Numbered from the stretch's first letter, positions 9,977 to 19,234 are shown. The stretch is DNA of 64,000 nt from Chryseobacterium angstadtii (GCF_001045465.1 NZ_LFND01000003.1:62001-126000), one strand, 5' to 3'. The notes: generated by a model not told the origin, from the sequence alone. Numbers and translations: made by a program.

Positions 9977-10140
9977 GTTTATTATTGAAATTTCTGAATT
10001 ACAAATAAAATGAAAATTTTAGAATTAAATTGTGATACAATAAAATTAATTTGTTAACGTTTTTCAAAAAAATCAAATGTTTACTTGATTTATTGAATAA
10101 TTTATTTTTTCTTTGTACTTTGAAAATATTTATATCGACT

Positions 10141-11742
10141 ATGAAAAAACTAAAGTTGTTTTCATTAATAGCATTAAGTTCTACACTTGCATTAACCAGC
10201 TGTGGCGGATCCGGGACCAGCAAAGGAGGCGGTACTAAAAAATTTGTCAGCAAGACGGGTTGGAAACCAAACGAAAAACAAGGTTGGTTTTTTGCAGGAA
10301 AGCAACAAAAACAGAAGGGGTGGCCAGGAATGGTATATGTAGAAGGTGGAACTTTTACAATGGGATTAGTGAAAGATGATGTTATGCATGATTGGAATAA
10401 CACGCCGCGCAGAATGCAGGTGAGTTCATTCTTTATCGGAGAAACAGAAATTACTAACTATGAATACCGCGAATACCTTACATGGTTGAAGTATGTATTC
10501 CCACCAAGTGACCCTAGCTTTAAGGAGATCTACAACGGCGCACTGCCAGATACTCTCTTATGGGACAACAAACTAGCTAGAAACGATTATAATGAAACTT
10601 ATCTGCGTTCTCCAGAATTCGATTACTACCCGGTAGTAGGAGTTTCCTGGACTCAGGCCAACAGATATTGTGAATGGCTTACAGACAGAGCAAATGAAAA
10701 AGCTTTGATGCAGGCCGGAGTTATTGCTAAAGATTTGTATATCAACGAATCCAATAACCAGGGAGGAACAGCATTCAACATGGATAAATTCAAATCGAAT
10801 GATCCGGAAATGCAGGGTTATATCAACGAAAAAAGAATGCAGCAGAAATCCGGTATGAAAACTACCAACCAGAGACTTCTTGCAGCAAACAGAGCTCCAA
10901 ACGCTTCTATGGTTCAGAAGTTCAGACTTCCTACCGAGGTGGAATGGGAATATGCAGCTCTTGGTATGGCTAAAAACAGAGAATACAACCAATACTTAGG
11001 TAAAAAACCTGAAATCGAAAGATTAAGAGGTACCAAAGGAAGAGATAAAGGAATGTTCCTTGAAAACTTCAAAATGGGAACCGGTGACTATTCCGGAATC
11101 TCTGGATGGAAAAATGACGGATCTGCACAGACTGCAGATGTAAGACAATATCCATCTAATGATCTTGGAATCTACGGAATGTACGGAAACGTGTCTGAAT
11201 GGACTGCTGACGTATACAGACCAATCATTGATGAAGATTTCAGCGATTTCAATTACTATAGAGGAAACATGCCTCAGGCTATTATAAGAAACGGTGACGG
11301 TACTTATAAAATGATCGACGAAGGAACTATCAAGTATGATACGCTTGCCGACGGAAGATTAGTATACAGAGGACTTCCTGGACAGTTTGAAAGAGAAACT
11401 ATCGCAGACTACAGAAACTACAGAGACGGAGACAGACAGTCTTCTTTAGAATACTACAGAGCTTCAGATTCTGCCGCTTCTTACGATATGTACAACTCTC
11501 CTAAGCAGAGATTTGTAGTAGACGCAGGAGGTAGAGTAAAACTTCAGAAAGATACTAAAGACAGAACTTCTGCAATGTCTAACGATGTTAGAGTGGTAAA
11601 AGGTGGTTCTTGGCAGGATACAGCCTATTGGTTGGATCCGGGACAAAGAAGATACAAAAACCAAGGGAAAGCTTATGGATGGATTGGTTTCCGTGTTGCA
11701 CAGGATGCCAGAGCCAGCGAAAAGGGCAGAACTAGAAGATAA
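10141..11742 (+). CDS. gldJ: gliding motility / T9SS lipoprotein GldJ
   Basis: A 533-residue outer membrane lipoprotein. The ATG at 10141 was chosen because it gives a perfect lipoprotein signal (MKKLKLFSL...LTSC with Cys21); an upstream TTG at 10051 would bury that signal. The body is a formylglycine-generating-enzyme-like (FGE-sulfatase) domain: MVYVEGGTFTMG near residue 64, RLPTEVEWEYAALG, YGMYGNVSEWTADVY, VKGGSW and WIGFRVA. In flavobacteria GldJ is needed for gliding and stabilises GldK of the T9SS, so it is expected even in a non-gliding species. It is divergent to porU-porV and followed by a terminator and murF, the arrangement known from Flavobacterium. Confidence 0.95.
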   Translation: MKKLKLFSLIALSSTLALTSCGGSGTSKGGGTKKFVSKTGWKPNEKQGWFFAGKQQKQKGWPGMVYVEGGTFTMGLVKDDVMHDWNNTPRRMQVSSFFIGETEITNYEYREYLTWLKYVFPPSDPSFKEIYNGALPDTLLWDNKLARNDYNETYLRSPEFDYYPVVGVSWTQANRYCEWLTDRANEKALMQAGVIAKDLYINESNNQGGTAFNMDKFKSNDPEMQGYINEKRMQQKSGMKTTNQRLLAANRAPNASMVQKFRLPTEVEWEYAALGMAKNREYNQYLGKKPEIERLRGTKGRDKGMFLENFKMGTGDYSGISGWKNDGSAQTADVRQYPSNDLGIYGMYGNVSEWTADVYRPIIDEDFSDFNYYRGNMPQAIIRNGDGTYKMIDEGTIKYDTLADGRLVYRGLPGQFERETIADYRNYRDGDRQSSLEYYRASDSAASYDMYNSPKQRFVVDAGGRVKLQKDTKDRTSAMSNDVRVVKGGSWQDTAYWLDPGQRRYKNQGKAYGWIGFRVAQDARASEKGRTRR

Positions 11743-11766
11743 TATTATCAAAAAATACTTATAAAA

Positions 11767-11797
11767 AACCTTCCGGATTTCCGGAAGGTTTTTTTAT
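11767..11797 (+). terminator. terminator behind gldJ
   Basis: AACCTTCCGG, loop ATTT, then CCGGAAGGTT and a run of T. The T run merges into the murF promoter box, so gldJ termination and murF initiation are packed back to back. Confidence 0.85.
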
Positions 11798-11802
11798 TTT
11801 TG
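11795..11802 (+). promoter_or_regulatory. -7 promoter box of murF (predicted leaderless)
   Basis: TATTTTTG fits TAnnTTTG and is followed by four bases and the ATG of murF, which predicts a transcript starting at or beside the start codon. No clear -33 TTTG is visible because that position falls inside the gldJ terminator. Confidence 0.5.
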
Positions 11803-11806
11803 ACCT

Positions 11807-13078
11807 ATGAATATAGAACAGTTTTATCCTTTATTTTTACAGTCAGATAAAGTAACAATCGACAGCCGGAAAATCGGGAAGAATGATATTTTCTTTGCCT
11901 TCTCCGGTGATAACTTTAATGCTGCAACACTGGCAGAAAAAGCAGCTGATGACGGAGCTTTAGCCGTCATTGTAGAACAGCCGGAGTTTGAAAATAAAGT
12001 CCGAAACATTTTCTATGTTCCGTCTACGCTGGAATTTCTTCAGCAGCTTGCCATTCATCACAGAAATCAGCTTAGCATTCCGGTTATAGGACTTACGGGA
12101 AGTAACGGAAAGACCACCACTAAAGAAATCATTCATGCGGTTCTTTCTGAAAAGTTCGATGTGCAGTATACTTCCGGAAATCTGAATAACCATATCGGAG
12201 TTCCTTTAACCATTCTTTCCATTAAGCCTGAACATGAAATGGCAGTAATAGAAATGGGAGCCAATCATCAGAAGGAAATAGAACTTCTATGTACCATTTC
12301 ACAACCGGATTTCGGATATATTACCAATTTCGGAAAAGCCCATCTGGAAGGTTTCGGAGGGTTTGAAGGAGTGATTAAAGGAAAATCTGAATTGTATGAT
12401 TATCTGAAAAATAATCAACGTACAGTTGTTGTGAATGAAAATGATCCTATTCAGGTTGAGAAAACTGAAAATTATACCCCGAAAATTACTTTTGGAAAAG
12501 ACAGTTCAGATTATCAGTTTGGATTATTTTCAGAAGAACATTTTGTAGGACTTGAGTTTCAGGGAACGGAGGCCATTTCCAAACTGACCGGAGAATATAA
12601 TTTTACCAATCTTTGTGCTGCAGCAAGTCTTGGTTTGCATTTCGGGATCAGCTTTGAAAAGATAAAGAATGCTATTGAAAACTATACTCCCACCAATATG
12701 CGGTCGCAGGTTGTGAAAAAAGAGGGGAGGACACTGGTGCTGGATACCTACAATGCCAATCCAAGTTCTATGACCGCTTCTCTGCATAATTTTGTCACTT
12801 TTGAAGGCCGCAAAACAGTCATTATCGGGGATATGCTTGAATTGGGGGAAGAAAGCGAAAAAGAGCATCAGAATATCCTGAAACTGGCTCTGGAATTGGC
12901 ATTTGACCAGATTATTACTGTAGGAAAGAACTTTAAGGCAGTTAATCTTTCAGCATTATCTTTTGAAAATACAGCAGAACTCATAGAATATCTTCAGCAA
13001 AATAAAATTGATTCTGAGAATATTCTTTTAAAAGGCTCAAGAGGAATTGCTCTTGAAAAATCAATAGAATTTATCTGA
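11807..13078 (+). CDS. murF: UDP-N-acetylmuramoyl-tripeptide--D-alanyl-D-alanine ligase
   Basis: A 423-residue cytoplasmic Mur ligase that adds D-Ala-D-Ala to UDP-MurNAc-tripeptide with ATP, the last cytoplasmic step of the peptidoglycan precursor. The N-terminal domain has the MurF/MurE-type start (TIDSRKIGKNDIFFAF). The P loop is GLTGSNGKTTT at residues 95-105, and EMGANHQKEI, TNFGKAHLEGFG and the C-terminal domain with DTYNANPSSM follow. Its length is slightly short of the usual 430-460. It sits alone between gldJ and the convergent NUDIX gene, away from any mur/fts cluster in this window. Confidence 0.95.
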   Translation: MNIEQFYPLFLQSDKVTIDSRKIGKNDIFFAFSGDNFNAATLAEKAADDGALAVIVEQPEFENKVRNIFYVPSTLEFLQQLAIHHRNQLSIPVIGLTGSNGKTTTKEIIHAVLSEKFDVQYTSGNLNNHIGVPLTILSIKPEHEMAVIEMGANHQKEIELLCTISQPDFGYITNFGKAHLEGFGGFEGVIKGKSELYDYLKNNQRTVVVNENDPIQVEKTENYTPKITFGKDSSDYQFGLFSEEHFVGLEFQGTEAISKLTGEYNFTNLCAAASLGLHFGISFEKIKNAIENYTPTNMRSQVVKKEGRTLVLDTYNANPSSMTASLHNFVTFEGRKTVIIGDMLELGEESEKEHQNILKLALELAFDQIITVGKNFKAVNLSALSFENTAELIEYLQQNKIDSENILLKGSRGIALEKSIEFI

Positions 13079-13183
13079 TAAAGGCTGGGGAAGTTTGAAG
13101 ATGGGAGAGGGAAGTTATTACGGTGATTTTCAGAAATAGATCACACTGAATATCTTCCAGTCTCTTTCTTTCAGCTTCAATCC

Positions 13184-13789
13184 TTATTTAGAATTCCAGA
13201 AGTCTTTTACAATAAGCTTAATATTCTTAAAAGTGCTTGGGAAAACTTCATCCTCAATCTGGGCGGTGTTTTTCCAGGCCACTTCGGTAATTCCTTCTTC
13301 TATCTGCGGTTTTGAGGTATCTTCACCACTGAAGTTCATCTCAAACCAGTGCGTGCATTTAAGAATTTTTTCCCCGTTTCTTTCAATATAGATATGATAA
13401 GTGGTATTAATGAATTTCACCAGTTCTACATCTCTCAGACCGGTTTCCTCTTCAATCTCCCTTACAGCCGATTCTTCGCGGGATTCACCCTTTTCCATTT
13501 TCCCTTTCGGAAGATCCCACTTGCCTAAACGTTTGATGAAAAGCAGTTCTCCCTGAGGATTGTTCACAAGGCCGCCCGCAGCTTCTATTATTCTGAAAAG
13601 TTTTTGAAATTCTTCCCAGATTTCTTCCATATTCTCACCGAAAACGTTCAGTTCTTTCACTGAAGTATTCTCTAAAAGATCCAATGCAATTTCTAAAGTT
13701 GTGAAACTTTCATACCTAAGCTCTTTTTCAAGATTCTCAGGATGCTTAGACACTAATAATTTTTTTTCGTTCACAAAAACTTTATACAT
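13184..13789 (-). CDS. NUDIX hydrolase
   Basis: A 201-residue protein with a complete Nudix box: G96, E102, then R110-E111-I-E-E-E-T-G117-L. The family cleaves nucleoside diphosphates linked to another group; the substrate cannot be read from the sequence. The first 70 residues form an extra N-terminal part that is not typical of minimal NUDIX enzymes but is seen in flavobacterial relatives. It diverges from the gene at 13826, and the 36-base gap holds promoter boxes for both directions. The 13079-13183 stretch behind it is purine/pyrimidine-biased repeat-like DNA. Confidence 0.85.
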   Translation of the reverse strand: MYKVFVNEKKLLVSKHPENLEKELRYESFTTLEIALDLLENTSVKELNVFGENMEEIWEEFQKLFRIIEAAGGLVNNPQGELLFIKRLGKWDLPKGKMEKGESREESAVREIEEETGLRDVELVKFINTTYHIYIERNGEKILKCTHWFEMNFSGEDTSKPQIEEGITEVAWKNTAQIEDEVFPSTFKNIKLIVKDFWNSK

Positions 13790-13792
13790 TTG
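13785..13792 (+). promoter_or_regulatory. -7 box of the 13826 gene, overlapping the divergent NUDIX start
   Basis: TACATTTG fits TAnnTTTG and lies 33 bases before the ATG at 13826. It overlaps the NUDIX start codon on the other strand. A mirror box TATTTTTG is readable on the minus strand near 13814-13821, so the promoters face outward from a shared region. Confidence 0.5.
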
Positions 13793-13825
13793 TAAGAATT
13801 AAGAATTTAAATACAAAAATAAAAA

Positions 13826-14215
13826 ATGAATTTAGAAGGACGAAAAATTATTGTCAATAAATCATCTAAAGAGTTATCTGAATTATTGAAATCGCCTGAA
13901 AACTATAAAGATTTTATGCCGGACGGTCTGCAGAAATTTGAGACAAGGGATAATGGATTCAAATTTGGTCTTCAGGGAATGCCGGAAATCGCTTTAAAAA
14001 TAGATGAAGTAGATGAGCAGAAAGCTATTTTAAAGTCTGCAAGTTCAAGTCTGGATTTTTCATTGACGGCTACTTTAAACCCAATCAGCGAAAATCAAAC
14101 TGAAGTTCAGATGCTTTTTGAAGGAAAATTTAATCCTTTTATCAAAATGATGGTAGAAAAACCACTTCAGAATTTCATCAATACCTTAACTGATAAGATC
14201 GAACTTTACAAATAA
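13826..14215 (+). CDS. small SRPBCC/START-like domain protein
   Basis: A 129-residue cytoplasmic protein without signal or membrane segment. The pattern (an N-terminal strand beginning EGRKIIVNKSSKELSELLKSPENYKDFMPDG, several strands, and a long C-terminal helix KMMVEKPLQNFINTLTDKI) resembles helix-grip SRPBCC proteins that hold hydrophobic ligands. In other flavobacteria a gene of this type sits by a NUDIX gene and pyrE; pyrE is absent here. Ligand and function are unknown. A hairpin terminator follows directly. Confidence 0.6.
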   Translation: MNLEGRKIIVNKSSKELSELLKSPENYKDFMPDGLQKFETRDNGFKFGLQGMPEIALKIDEVDEQKAILKSASSSLDFSLTATLNPISENQTEVQMLFEGKFNPFIKMMVEKPLQNFINTLTDKIELYK

Positions 14216-14220
14216 ATACG

Positions 14221-14246
14221 AGTCCTGAATTTTCAGGACTTTTTTA
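14221..14246 (+). terminator. terminator of the SRPBCC-like gene
   Basis: AGTCCTGAA, two-base loop, TTCAGGACT, then TTTTT. It starts six bases after the stop codon. Confidence 0.85.
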
Positions 14247-14249
14247 ATA

Positions 14250-14510
14250 TGATACGAATACGGGTTTGAGAGTCGGAGAGTTTGAGAGTGTAACGGGTTG
14301 GAAAGTTCCGGGATTAGGGGCTGTTTTGGTTACTGGTTCGGGAGTTGCTGGTTGTTAATTGTTAGTTACTAGTTGCTAGTTCAATTAATTAAGCTAATGA
14401 ATTTTCGTCTGATGTCTGATGTCTGAAATCTAAAATCTAAAATCTAAAATCTTGATTCTTATCTCTCACCCACCATTCACTTACGAAGTAAAATTCACCA
14501 TTGACGATAT
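14250..14510 (+). repeat. dispersed mosaic intergenic repeat, plus orientation
   Basis: No gene is present. The segment from about 14294 to 14460 is homologous, as a reverse complement, to 19380-19555: both share GGATTAGGGG, TGTTTTGGTT, GTTACTAGTTGCT and CGTCTGATGTCTGATGTCTG in the same order. Its left part (GTTTGAGAGTCGGAGAGTTT, 14263-14282) also matches the reverse complement of 48973-48996. Internally it contains short tandem runs (TCTGATG and AAATCTA units). It fills nearly the whole gap before anmK. Confidence 0.8.
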
Positions 14511-14518
14511 TTCTAAAA

Positions 14519-15562
14519 TCAACAGATTACCCCGGAACTGTGGTCTGCGGTACTTCCCGTAGCGGATGAAAGAACATTAATTTCGTTGTTCATTCTTAAA
14601 ACCCCCATGAAGCCGAAGATAAGAGCTTCTTTATAATCAATGATTTCGTTTTCCGGAGTAATGATTGCAGATTCCGTTTTTTCTCTGATTTTTTCGATCA
14701 GAAAAGCATTGTAAGCTCCGCCGCCGGTACAGAGAATAGTTTGTAAACCGTTTTTATTAATGACATCCGAGATCTGCTGAGCGGCATGTTCCGTAAAAGT
14801 GGCCATAGCATCAGCGGTTTTCTTATTTTCCAATACCGGAAAAATAAACTCGCTGCACCATTCAATTCCTAACGATTTTGGATGTGGCCGACTGTAAAAA
14901 TCCAGAGAATTGAGCTTTGACAAAAGGTCTTCATCAATTCTGCCTTTTCTTGCCAGATCACCGTTTTCATCAAAATTTTTATTGAATTTCTGTGCCAGTC
15001 TGTTCAGTACAATATTAACGGGAGCAATATCAAAAGCTATTCTTTTACCATCCTGTTTCAATGAAATATTGGAAAACCCACCCAGATTGAGACATGCATC
15101 ATAAACGGAAAAAAGAAGCTCATCCCCGATAGGAACTAAAGGAGCCCCATTTCCGCCCATCAGTACATCCTGACTTCTGAAATCATAAATAACGGGAAGA
15201 CCCGTTTCTATTTTGATTGCTCTGCCATCCCCAATTTGAAGAGTAAACTTTTTTTGAGGCTGATGAAAAACAGTATGTCCGTGAGATGAAATGATATCAA
15301 TATTTTCAAGATGGTTATGGGTAATGAATTCTTTCACTTTTCTGCCCAGATAAAAACCATATTCGGAATGAAGCTCCAGAAGTTCTTCCGAAGATAAATG
15401 AATTGAATTTCTAAGCTTTTCTTCCCAACTTTGAGAGTAGGGAATGGTTTCTGCCTTTAATATCTGAAAACTCCAGCTTTCCTTTTTTTCAAAGGCAGCA
15501 AAACATATATCCAGACCGTCCAGGCTGGTTCCGGACATCAATCCAATAGCCTGAAATCTCAT
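14519..15562 (-). CDS. anmK: anhydro-N-acetylmuramic acid kinase
   Basis: A 347-residue cytoplasmic sugar kinase that hydrolyses and phosphorylates anhydro-MurNAc from recycled peptidoglycan to MurNAc-6-phosphate. The ATG at 15562 is preferred over one 28 codons upstream because the family begins with MxxQAIGLMSGTSLDG. The phosphate-binding GLMSGTSLDGLD at residues 7-18, DFRSQDVLMGGNGAPLVP and LCTGGGAYN are present. One base separates the lptC stop from this ATG (TAATATG), so translation is probably coupled and the gene belongs to the minus-strand run starting at 17460. No murQ etherase is visible. Confidence 0.9.
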   Translation of the reverse strand: MRFQAIGLMSGTSLDGLDICFAAFEKKESWSFQILKAETIPYSQSWEEKLRNSIHLSSEELLELHSEYGFYLGRKVKEFITHNHLENIDIISSHGHTVFHQPQKKFTLQIGDGRAIKIETGLPVIYDFRSQDVLMGGNGAPLVPIGDELLFSVYDACLNLGGFSNISLKQDGKRIAFDIAPVNIVLNRLAQKFNKNFDENGDLARKGRIDEDLLSKLNSLDFYSRPHPKSLGIEWCSEFIFPVLENKKTADAMATFTEHAAQQISDVINKNGLQTILCTGGGAYNAFLIEKIREKTESAIITPENEIIDYKEALIFGFMGVLRMNNEINVLSSATGSTADHSSGVIC

Positions 15563-15563
15563 A

Positions 15564-16160
15564 TTATTGCGGTGTTTTTTTCTCTTCGAGCCTTTTGGTA
15601 CTGAAGTCCCCTGAATTGTTGAAGAAGGTATACTCCGAGAAATCATCTTTAGCGGTCATTCCGTTGGCACCTACCAGTGTAGAGCCGTCTTCCATGGTCA
15701 CATATACGGTATCTTTGGTATAGATTCTGTTTTTTCTCTGATCCCAATAGATACTCTGCATCGCGAAACGCTGACCTTCATTGGTGGTTATTCTTACGTC
15801 GCCTTTAGCCTCGTAAAACTTTTTATATTCGAAGATACGGGCATATTTGGCACTGATTTTACCCGGAACTTTAGGCTTCTTTTTATCAAAAAACTCTATA
15901 TTGATCCCTTTTCTTGCTACAATATAAGGGCTGTCTATCAATGTATATTTTTCAATGATCTTGGCCTTTGCTTTTAAGGAAATAAACCCGGAATCACGCT
16001 GGATGATATTGGCATTGTAGATCACCTCTGAAGGAAAGTTCTTGCTTTTGCTTCCATTGGCTTTAGTAAGATCTTCTTCACAGGAGGTCAATATAAAAAA
16101 TATAGCACAACTAAAAAGGCATGCTATATTTTTATATGATATTTTTTTTGAAAAATTCAT
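15564..16160 (-). CDS. lptC: LPS export ABC transporter periplasmic protein LptC
   Basis: A 198-residue protein of the LptC/YrbK family, which takes LPS from the inner-membrane LptBFG exporter and hands it to the periplasmic bridge. The ATG at 16160 gives a lipoprotein-like signal with lipobox LTSC (Cys27); a start 13 codons further upstream would lie inside the previous gene. The body has the repetitive beta-jellyroll look of Lpt proteins (YNANIIQRDSG, KAKAKIIEKYTLIDSPYIVARKGI, AKYARIFEYKKFYEAKGDVRI). Bacteroidota LptC proteins are often lipid-anchored, unlike the E. coli protein. The gene starts one base after the stop of the outer membrane protein gene. Confidence 0.85.
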   Translation of the reverse strand: MNFSKKISYKNIACLFSCAIFFILTSCEEDLTKANGSKSKNFPSEVIYNANIIQRDSGFISLKAKAKIIEKYTLIDSPYIVARKGINIEFFDKKKPKVPGKISAKYARIFEYKKFYEAKGDVRITTNEGQRFAMQSIYWDQRKNRIYTKDTVYVTMEDGSTLVGANGMTAKDDFSEYTFFNNSGDFSTKRLEEKKTPQ

Positions 16161-16161
16161 G

Positions 16162-17460
16162 TTAGTTGTACAGATTCTTTCTGAACCATCTGTCAGCAAA
16201 ATTGAAACCGACTCTCAGGTTGATGAAATTCTGATTGATCAGATTATTTTTAAGAGTTCCTCTCTTTCCTAATTCTATTCCCAGTTCAAGACCGCTCATT
16301 CTTGTGATACTGCTTGTTTTGAACGGAAGCATTACTCCGGCAGAGATCCCGAATTTATTGATACTGTTCCCGTCTATTTTAAGATTTCCTCTTTCGTAGA
16401 AGGCTCCGTATCTGTAGATCACTCTTGAGAAATAGCTTCTGAAGTTGTTGTAATTAGGAAGATACCATCCTCCGGCAGATATTCTGTAGGTATCCTGGAA
16501 ATCAAAAGTTTTTCCAAAATAAGAAATGTCTTCTCCTTTTTTATAATCAAGCTGTCCGGACACAAACCACTGGTTTTCGCTTCCATATCCAACCCCGAAT
16601 GAAGCCTGTAACGGAAGAAGGTTTTTAGAATTTGTGCTTTTCTGCTCTATAACTGTTTCTAAAGCCTTAACTGTTCTTGCAGCATCAGCATATTTATAAG
16701 TACTGTTTAAATAATCAGTAGTCATATTACTGGTGTTTCCAAATGTAGCTGTAGCTCCGATGGTAAGTTTTCTGTCTGTACGTGTATTCAGAGCCTGGTA
16801 GCTTCCACCCAATGTGAAGTTAAAATTCTTGATTCTGTTTTTGGTTTCATAACCATTCACATAATCTGCTTCAACTCCTTCTTTATCAAAATACCTAAGC
16901 TCATTCAGGTCATAAAGATTTCCAAAATATAAATTGGCTCTTAAACCTACCGCAAAATTCTGATTAATTTTATAAGAAACAGCTGCCTGAGCAGTATTCA
17001 GAGTTCCGCTTCCTTTAAAACGGTTCAGATAAGTACCTCCATCTGCTGCCGGATCAGTATTCGTAAGCTCATAGCTCTTGGAGCTGTAAGGCTGATAGGA
17101 AAGCCCCATTTTTACCTTTGGTGACAATGGAAATGCCAGGGCGATATTAGAAAGATACGTAGAATGTTTGGTAGACTTCGTATCGTTGTAATTGGTTTTG
17201 AAGTAATTGTTTTCGTTGGTAGCTTCCAGTCTGATACTTGTAAGCTCGAAATTAGAGTTATTAGCAGGGTTTGCAAAATTGAAGCTGCTCGTAAAATCAC
17301 TGATGTAAGCAGTAGATATACCGCCCATAGAGGCAGTTTCAATCGTATTATCATATTTTACATCTCCAATTCCATAAGTTGCATACGGAGAGTTACTTAT
17401 ACTCTGTGCATTTAGGAAGTATCCAACTGATATGAATGATACTACAAAGATTTTTTTCAT
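16162..17460 (-). CDS. putative outer membrane beta-barrel protein, lptC-linked
   Basis: A 432-residue protein with an N-terminal signal peptide (cleavage near NAQS, residue 19) and a long series of amphipathic strands with aromatic girdles, ending MNLRVGFNF-like close to the C terminus, as in FadL/OmpP1-type barrels. The start ASMGGISTAYISDFTSSFNFANPANNS is a family-like N-terminal plug region. In flavobacteria a barrel protein of this kind regularly precedes lptC. Its function is unknown; a role in envelope biogenesis is inferred only from this linkage. It appears to be the first gene of the unit with lptC and anmK. Confidence 0.75.
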   Translation of the reverse strand: MKKIFVVSFISVGYFLNAQSISNSPYATYGIGDVKYDNTIETASMGGISTAYISDFTSSFNFANPANNSNFELTSIRLEATNENNYFKTNYNDTKSTKHSTYLSNIALAFPLSPKVKMGLSYQPYSSKSYELTNTDPAADGGTYLNRFKGSGTLNTAQAAVSYKINQNFAVGLRANLYFGNLYDLNELRYFDKEGVEADYVNGYETKNRIKNFNFTLGGSYQALNTRTDRKLTIGATATFGNTSNMTTDYLNSTYKYADAARTVKALETVIEQKSTNSKNLLPLQASFGVGYGSENQWFVSGQLDYKKGEDISYFGKTFDFQDTYRISAGGWYLPNYNNFRSYFSRVIYRYGAFYERGNLKIDGNSINKFGISAGVMLPFKTSSITRMSGLELGIELGKRGTLKNNLINQNFINLRVGFNFADRWFRKNLYN

Positions 17461-17606
17461 TCTTTATTTTTAAAACAATGCGCAAATATCTTAAATATTA
17501 ATGAATTGTAAAAATTATATGTGGTTAAAGTTTGTTAAGGGCCTTTCCTTACACGAAAAATGCAATTTTTTACGAATTAAAGTAAAAAATCTGTTATAGA
17601 TAAAAA

Positions 17607-17630
17607 GACCATTCATCAAAATGAGTGGTC
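17607..17630 (-). terminator. probable terminator for the aldehyde dehydrogenase transcript
   Basis: GACCATTCAT and ATGAGTGGTC form a stem. On the minus strand it is followed by TTTTTA. It lies 285 bases behind the dehydrogenase stop and before the outer membrane protein promoter region. Confidence 0.5.
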
Positions 17631-17639
17631 CTTTATGAA

Positions 17640-17905
17640 TTAATCTGAGTTCGGGATAGAGAGATTTAAGATCCTTAGGTTGAGGCAAAGGCTGAGATTG
17701 AGAAAGATCAATGGTCAATTTTGCTTTGCAAATGAAAAGAAAAATCCTCCAGCTCCAGGATATACCTCAAATAAATTGATAACTCGCACCTCCCGAAACC
17801 CTCTACCTCTTGTACCCTCATACTCTCATACCTTCATACTCTCAAACCCGTACCCCGCAACTTTCAATATCTTAATCCCGAACTCAGTTAATTAAGCCCT
17901 GTTAT
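17640..17905. repeat. dispersed mosaic intergenic repeat
   Basis: No gene is present in 17461-17914. This block shares, in order, GAGTTCGGGATAGA, an AGATTTAAGATC-like part, GGTCAATTTTGCTTTGCAA, CCTCAAATAA and CTCTCAAAC/CCCGAACT with 48823-49022. The start and the end are inverted versions of each other (GAGTTCGGGAT and ATCCCGAACTC), as in a terminal inverted repeat. Confidence 0.8.
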
Positions 17906-17914
17906 CTGTTCCCA

Positions 17915-19234
17915 TTATTTTACCTGAAGTACCGATCGGCTGTGGCTGAAGTTTTCAAAGCTGAATTTTCCGTGATATTTTCCCATTCCGGAAGTTCCCA
18001 CACCTCCAAAAGGCAGATAGTGAGATCCCACATGAATAATAGTACTGTTGATTTCGGCATCTCCACTTGTTGTACGGTTCAAAACATCATCTGCCAATTC
18101 CTGACTTTCCGTGAATACATATAAAGCCAAAGGTTTAGGACGGTTATTGATTTCTTCCAAAGCATCATTGATGTCATTATAGGTCATAATCGGAAGAATA
18201 GGTCCGAAAATTTCCTGCTGCATCACCTTATCACTCCATGTTACATTATCCATAAGAGTCGCTTCAAAATGGCGGGTTTCGAGATCGTATTTTCCACCGT
18301 AAATTACTTTTTCAGGAGAAGCTTCCAAATAACCGGCGAGCTGTTTGATCTGATTCTGGCTGACAATCTTTCCTATTTTACCCAAAGTTCCATCAGGATA
18401 AGTCGTTTTTAAATAAGCTTTAAATTTTTCAATAAAAAGATCCTTCACAGATTCATGAATGTAGATATAATCCGGAGCTACACATGTTTGTCCACAATTG
18501 ATCCATTTTCCGTAAGAAATTCTTGCCACCGCTTTATCCAGATCTGCGTCATGATGAACAATAGTAGGAGATTTTCCGCCCAGTTCCAGGGTTAAAGGAA
18601 TAAGTTGTTCAGCAGCGGCTTTCATTACAATTTTGCCCACATTTGGGCTTCCGGTAAAGAAAATATAATCAAAAGGAAGACTTAAGAGCAATGTATTCTC
18701 TTCAATAGCTCCCTGAACGACTGCCACATAAGATTCTTCAAACGATTCTTTGACAATATCTTCAAGAACTTTAGCCACATGAGGCGTATTTTCCGAAGGT
18801 TTGATAATGGCCGTATTTCCGGCAATCAAAGCTCCGATAAGCGGACTAAACGTAAGCTGTACAGGATAATTAAAAGGACCGATAATATAATTCACACCAT
18901 ACGATTCATATATTATTTTACTGATCACTTCAGCTCCTGATGGATGCGGTTTAGACTCTACCAGAGTGGGTTTGGCCCATTCGTCTATATTTTCCAGAAG
19001 GTAATCCAGCTCGCTGAGGACAATCTGTATTTCCACATATTCGGCCTCCTTTCTGCTTTTCCCCAGATCGGTTTCCAAAGCCTCACAAAGAGCATCTGTA
19101 TGGTTTGTAAATACGGTGCGAAAATTTCTCAGTTGCTTTTTTCTGAATTCAATATCTTTTGTTTGATTGGTTTTAAAGAAGTCTTTCTGTTGCTGAAATA
19201 TCCCTCTTATTTGTTCTTCGGATTCTTTATTCAT
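17915..19234 (-). CDS. aldehyde dehydrogenase (class 3-like)
   Basis: A 439-residue NAD(P)-dependent dehydrogenase that oxidises aldehydes to acids. The catalytic Cys251 lies in GQTCVAPDY and the general base Glu217 in TLELGGKSP; FTGSPNVGK is the nucleotide-site motif. The short length and absence of an N-terminal extension fit the class 3/fatty-aldehyde group of soluble enzymes. It is a single gene flanked on both sides by dispersed repeats, with a TACATTTG promoter box about 80 bases upstream. The natural aldehyde is not determinable. Confidence 0.9.
   Translation of the reverse strand: MNKESEEQIRGIFQQQKDFFKTNQTKDIEFRKKQLRNFRTVFTNHTDALCEALETDLGKSRKEAEYVEIQIVLSELDYLLENIDEWAKPTLVESKPHPSGAEVISKIIYESYGVNYIIGPFNYPVQLTFSPLIGALIAGNTAIIKPSENTPHVAKVLEDIVKESFEESYVAVVQGAIEENTLLLSLPFDYIFFTGSPNVGKIVMKAAAEQLIPLTLELGGKSPTIVHHDADLDKAVARISYGKWINCGQTCVAPDYIYIHESVKDLFIEKFKAYLKTTYPDGTLGKIGKIVSQNQIKQLAGYLEASPEKVIYGGKYDLETRHFEATLMDNVTWSDKVMQQEIFGPILPIMTYNDINDALEEINNRPKPLALYVFTESQELADDVLNRTTSGDAEINSTIIHVGSHYLPFGGVGTSGMGKYHGKFSFENFSHSRSVLQVK

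Noticed and set aside
10051..10140. TTG-started N-terminal extension of gldJ
   Set aside because: It would place 30 odd residues before a perfect lipoprotein signal peptide.
14400..14460. TCTGATG and AAATCTA tandem units resembling a short CRISPR
   Set aside because: There are no unique spacers of constant length and no cas genes; the units are part of the dispersed mosaic repeat.
15563..15646. Upstream ATG extension of anmK
   Set aside because: It lies inside lptC and precedes the conserved family start; it is a product of overlapping frames.
17515..17718. A 67-codon minus-strand frame between the barrel protein and dehydrogenase genes
   Set aside because: It runs through a hairpin and the mosaic repeat, and the translation is not gene-like.
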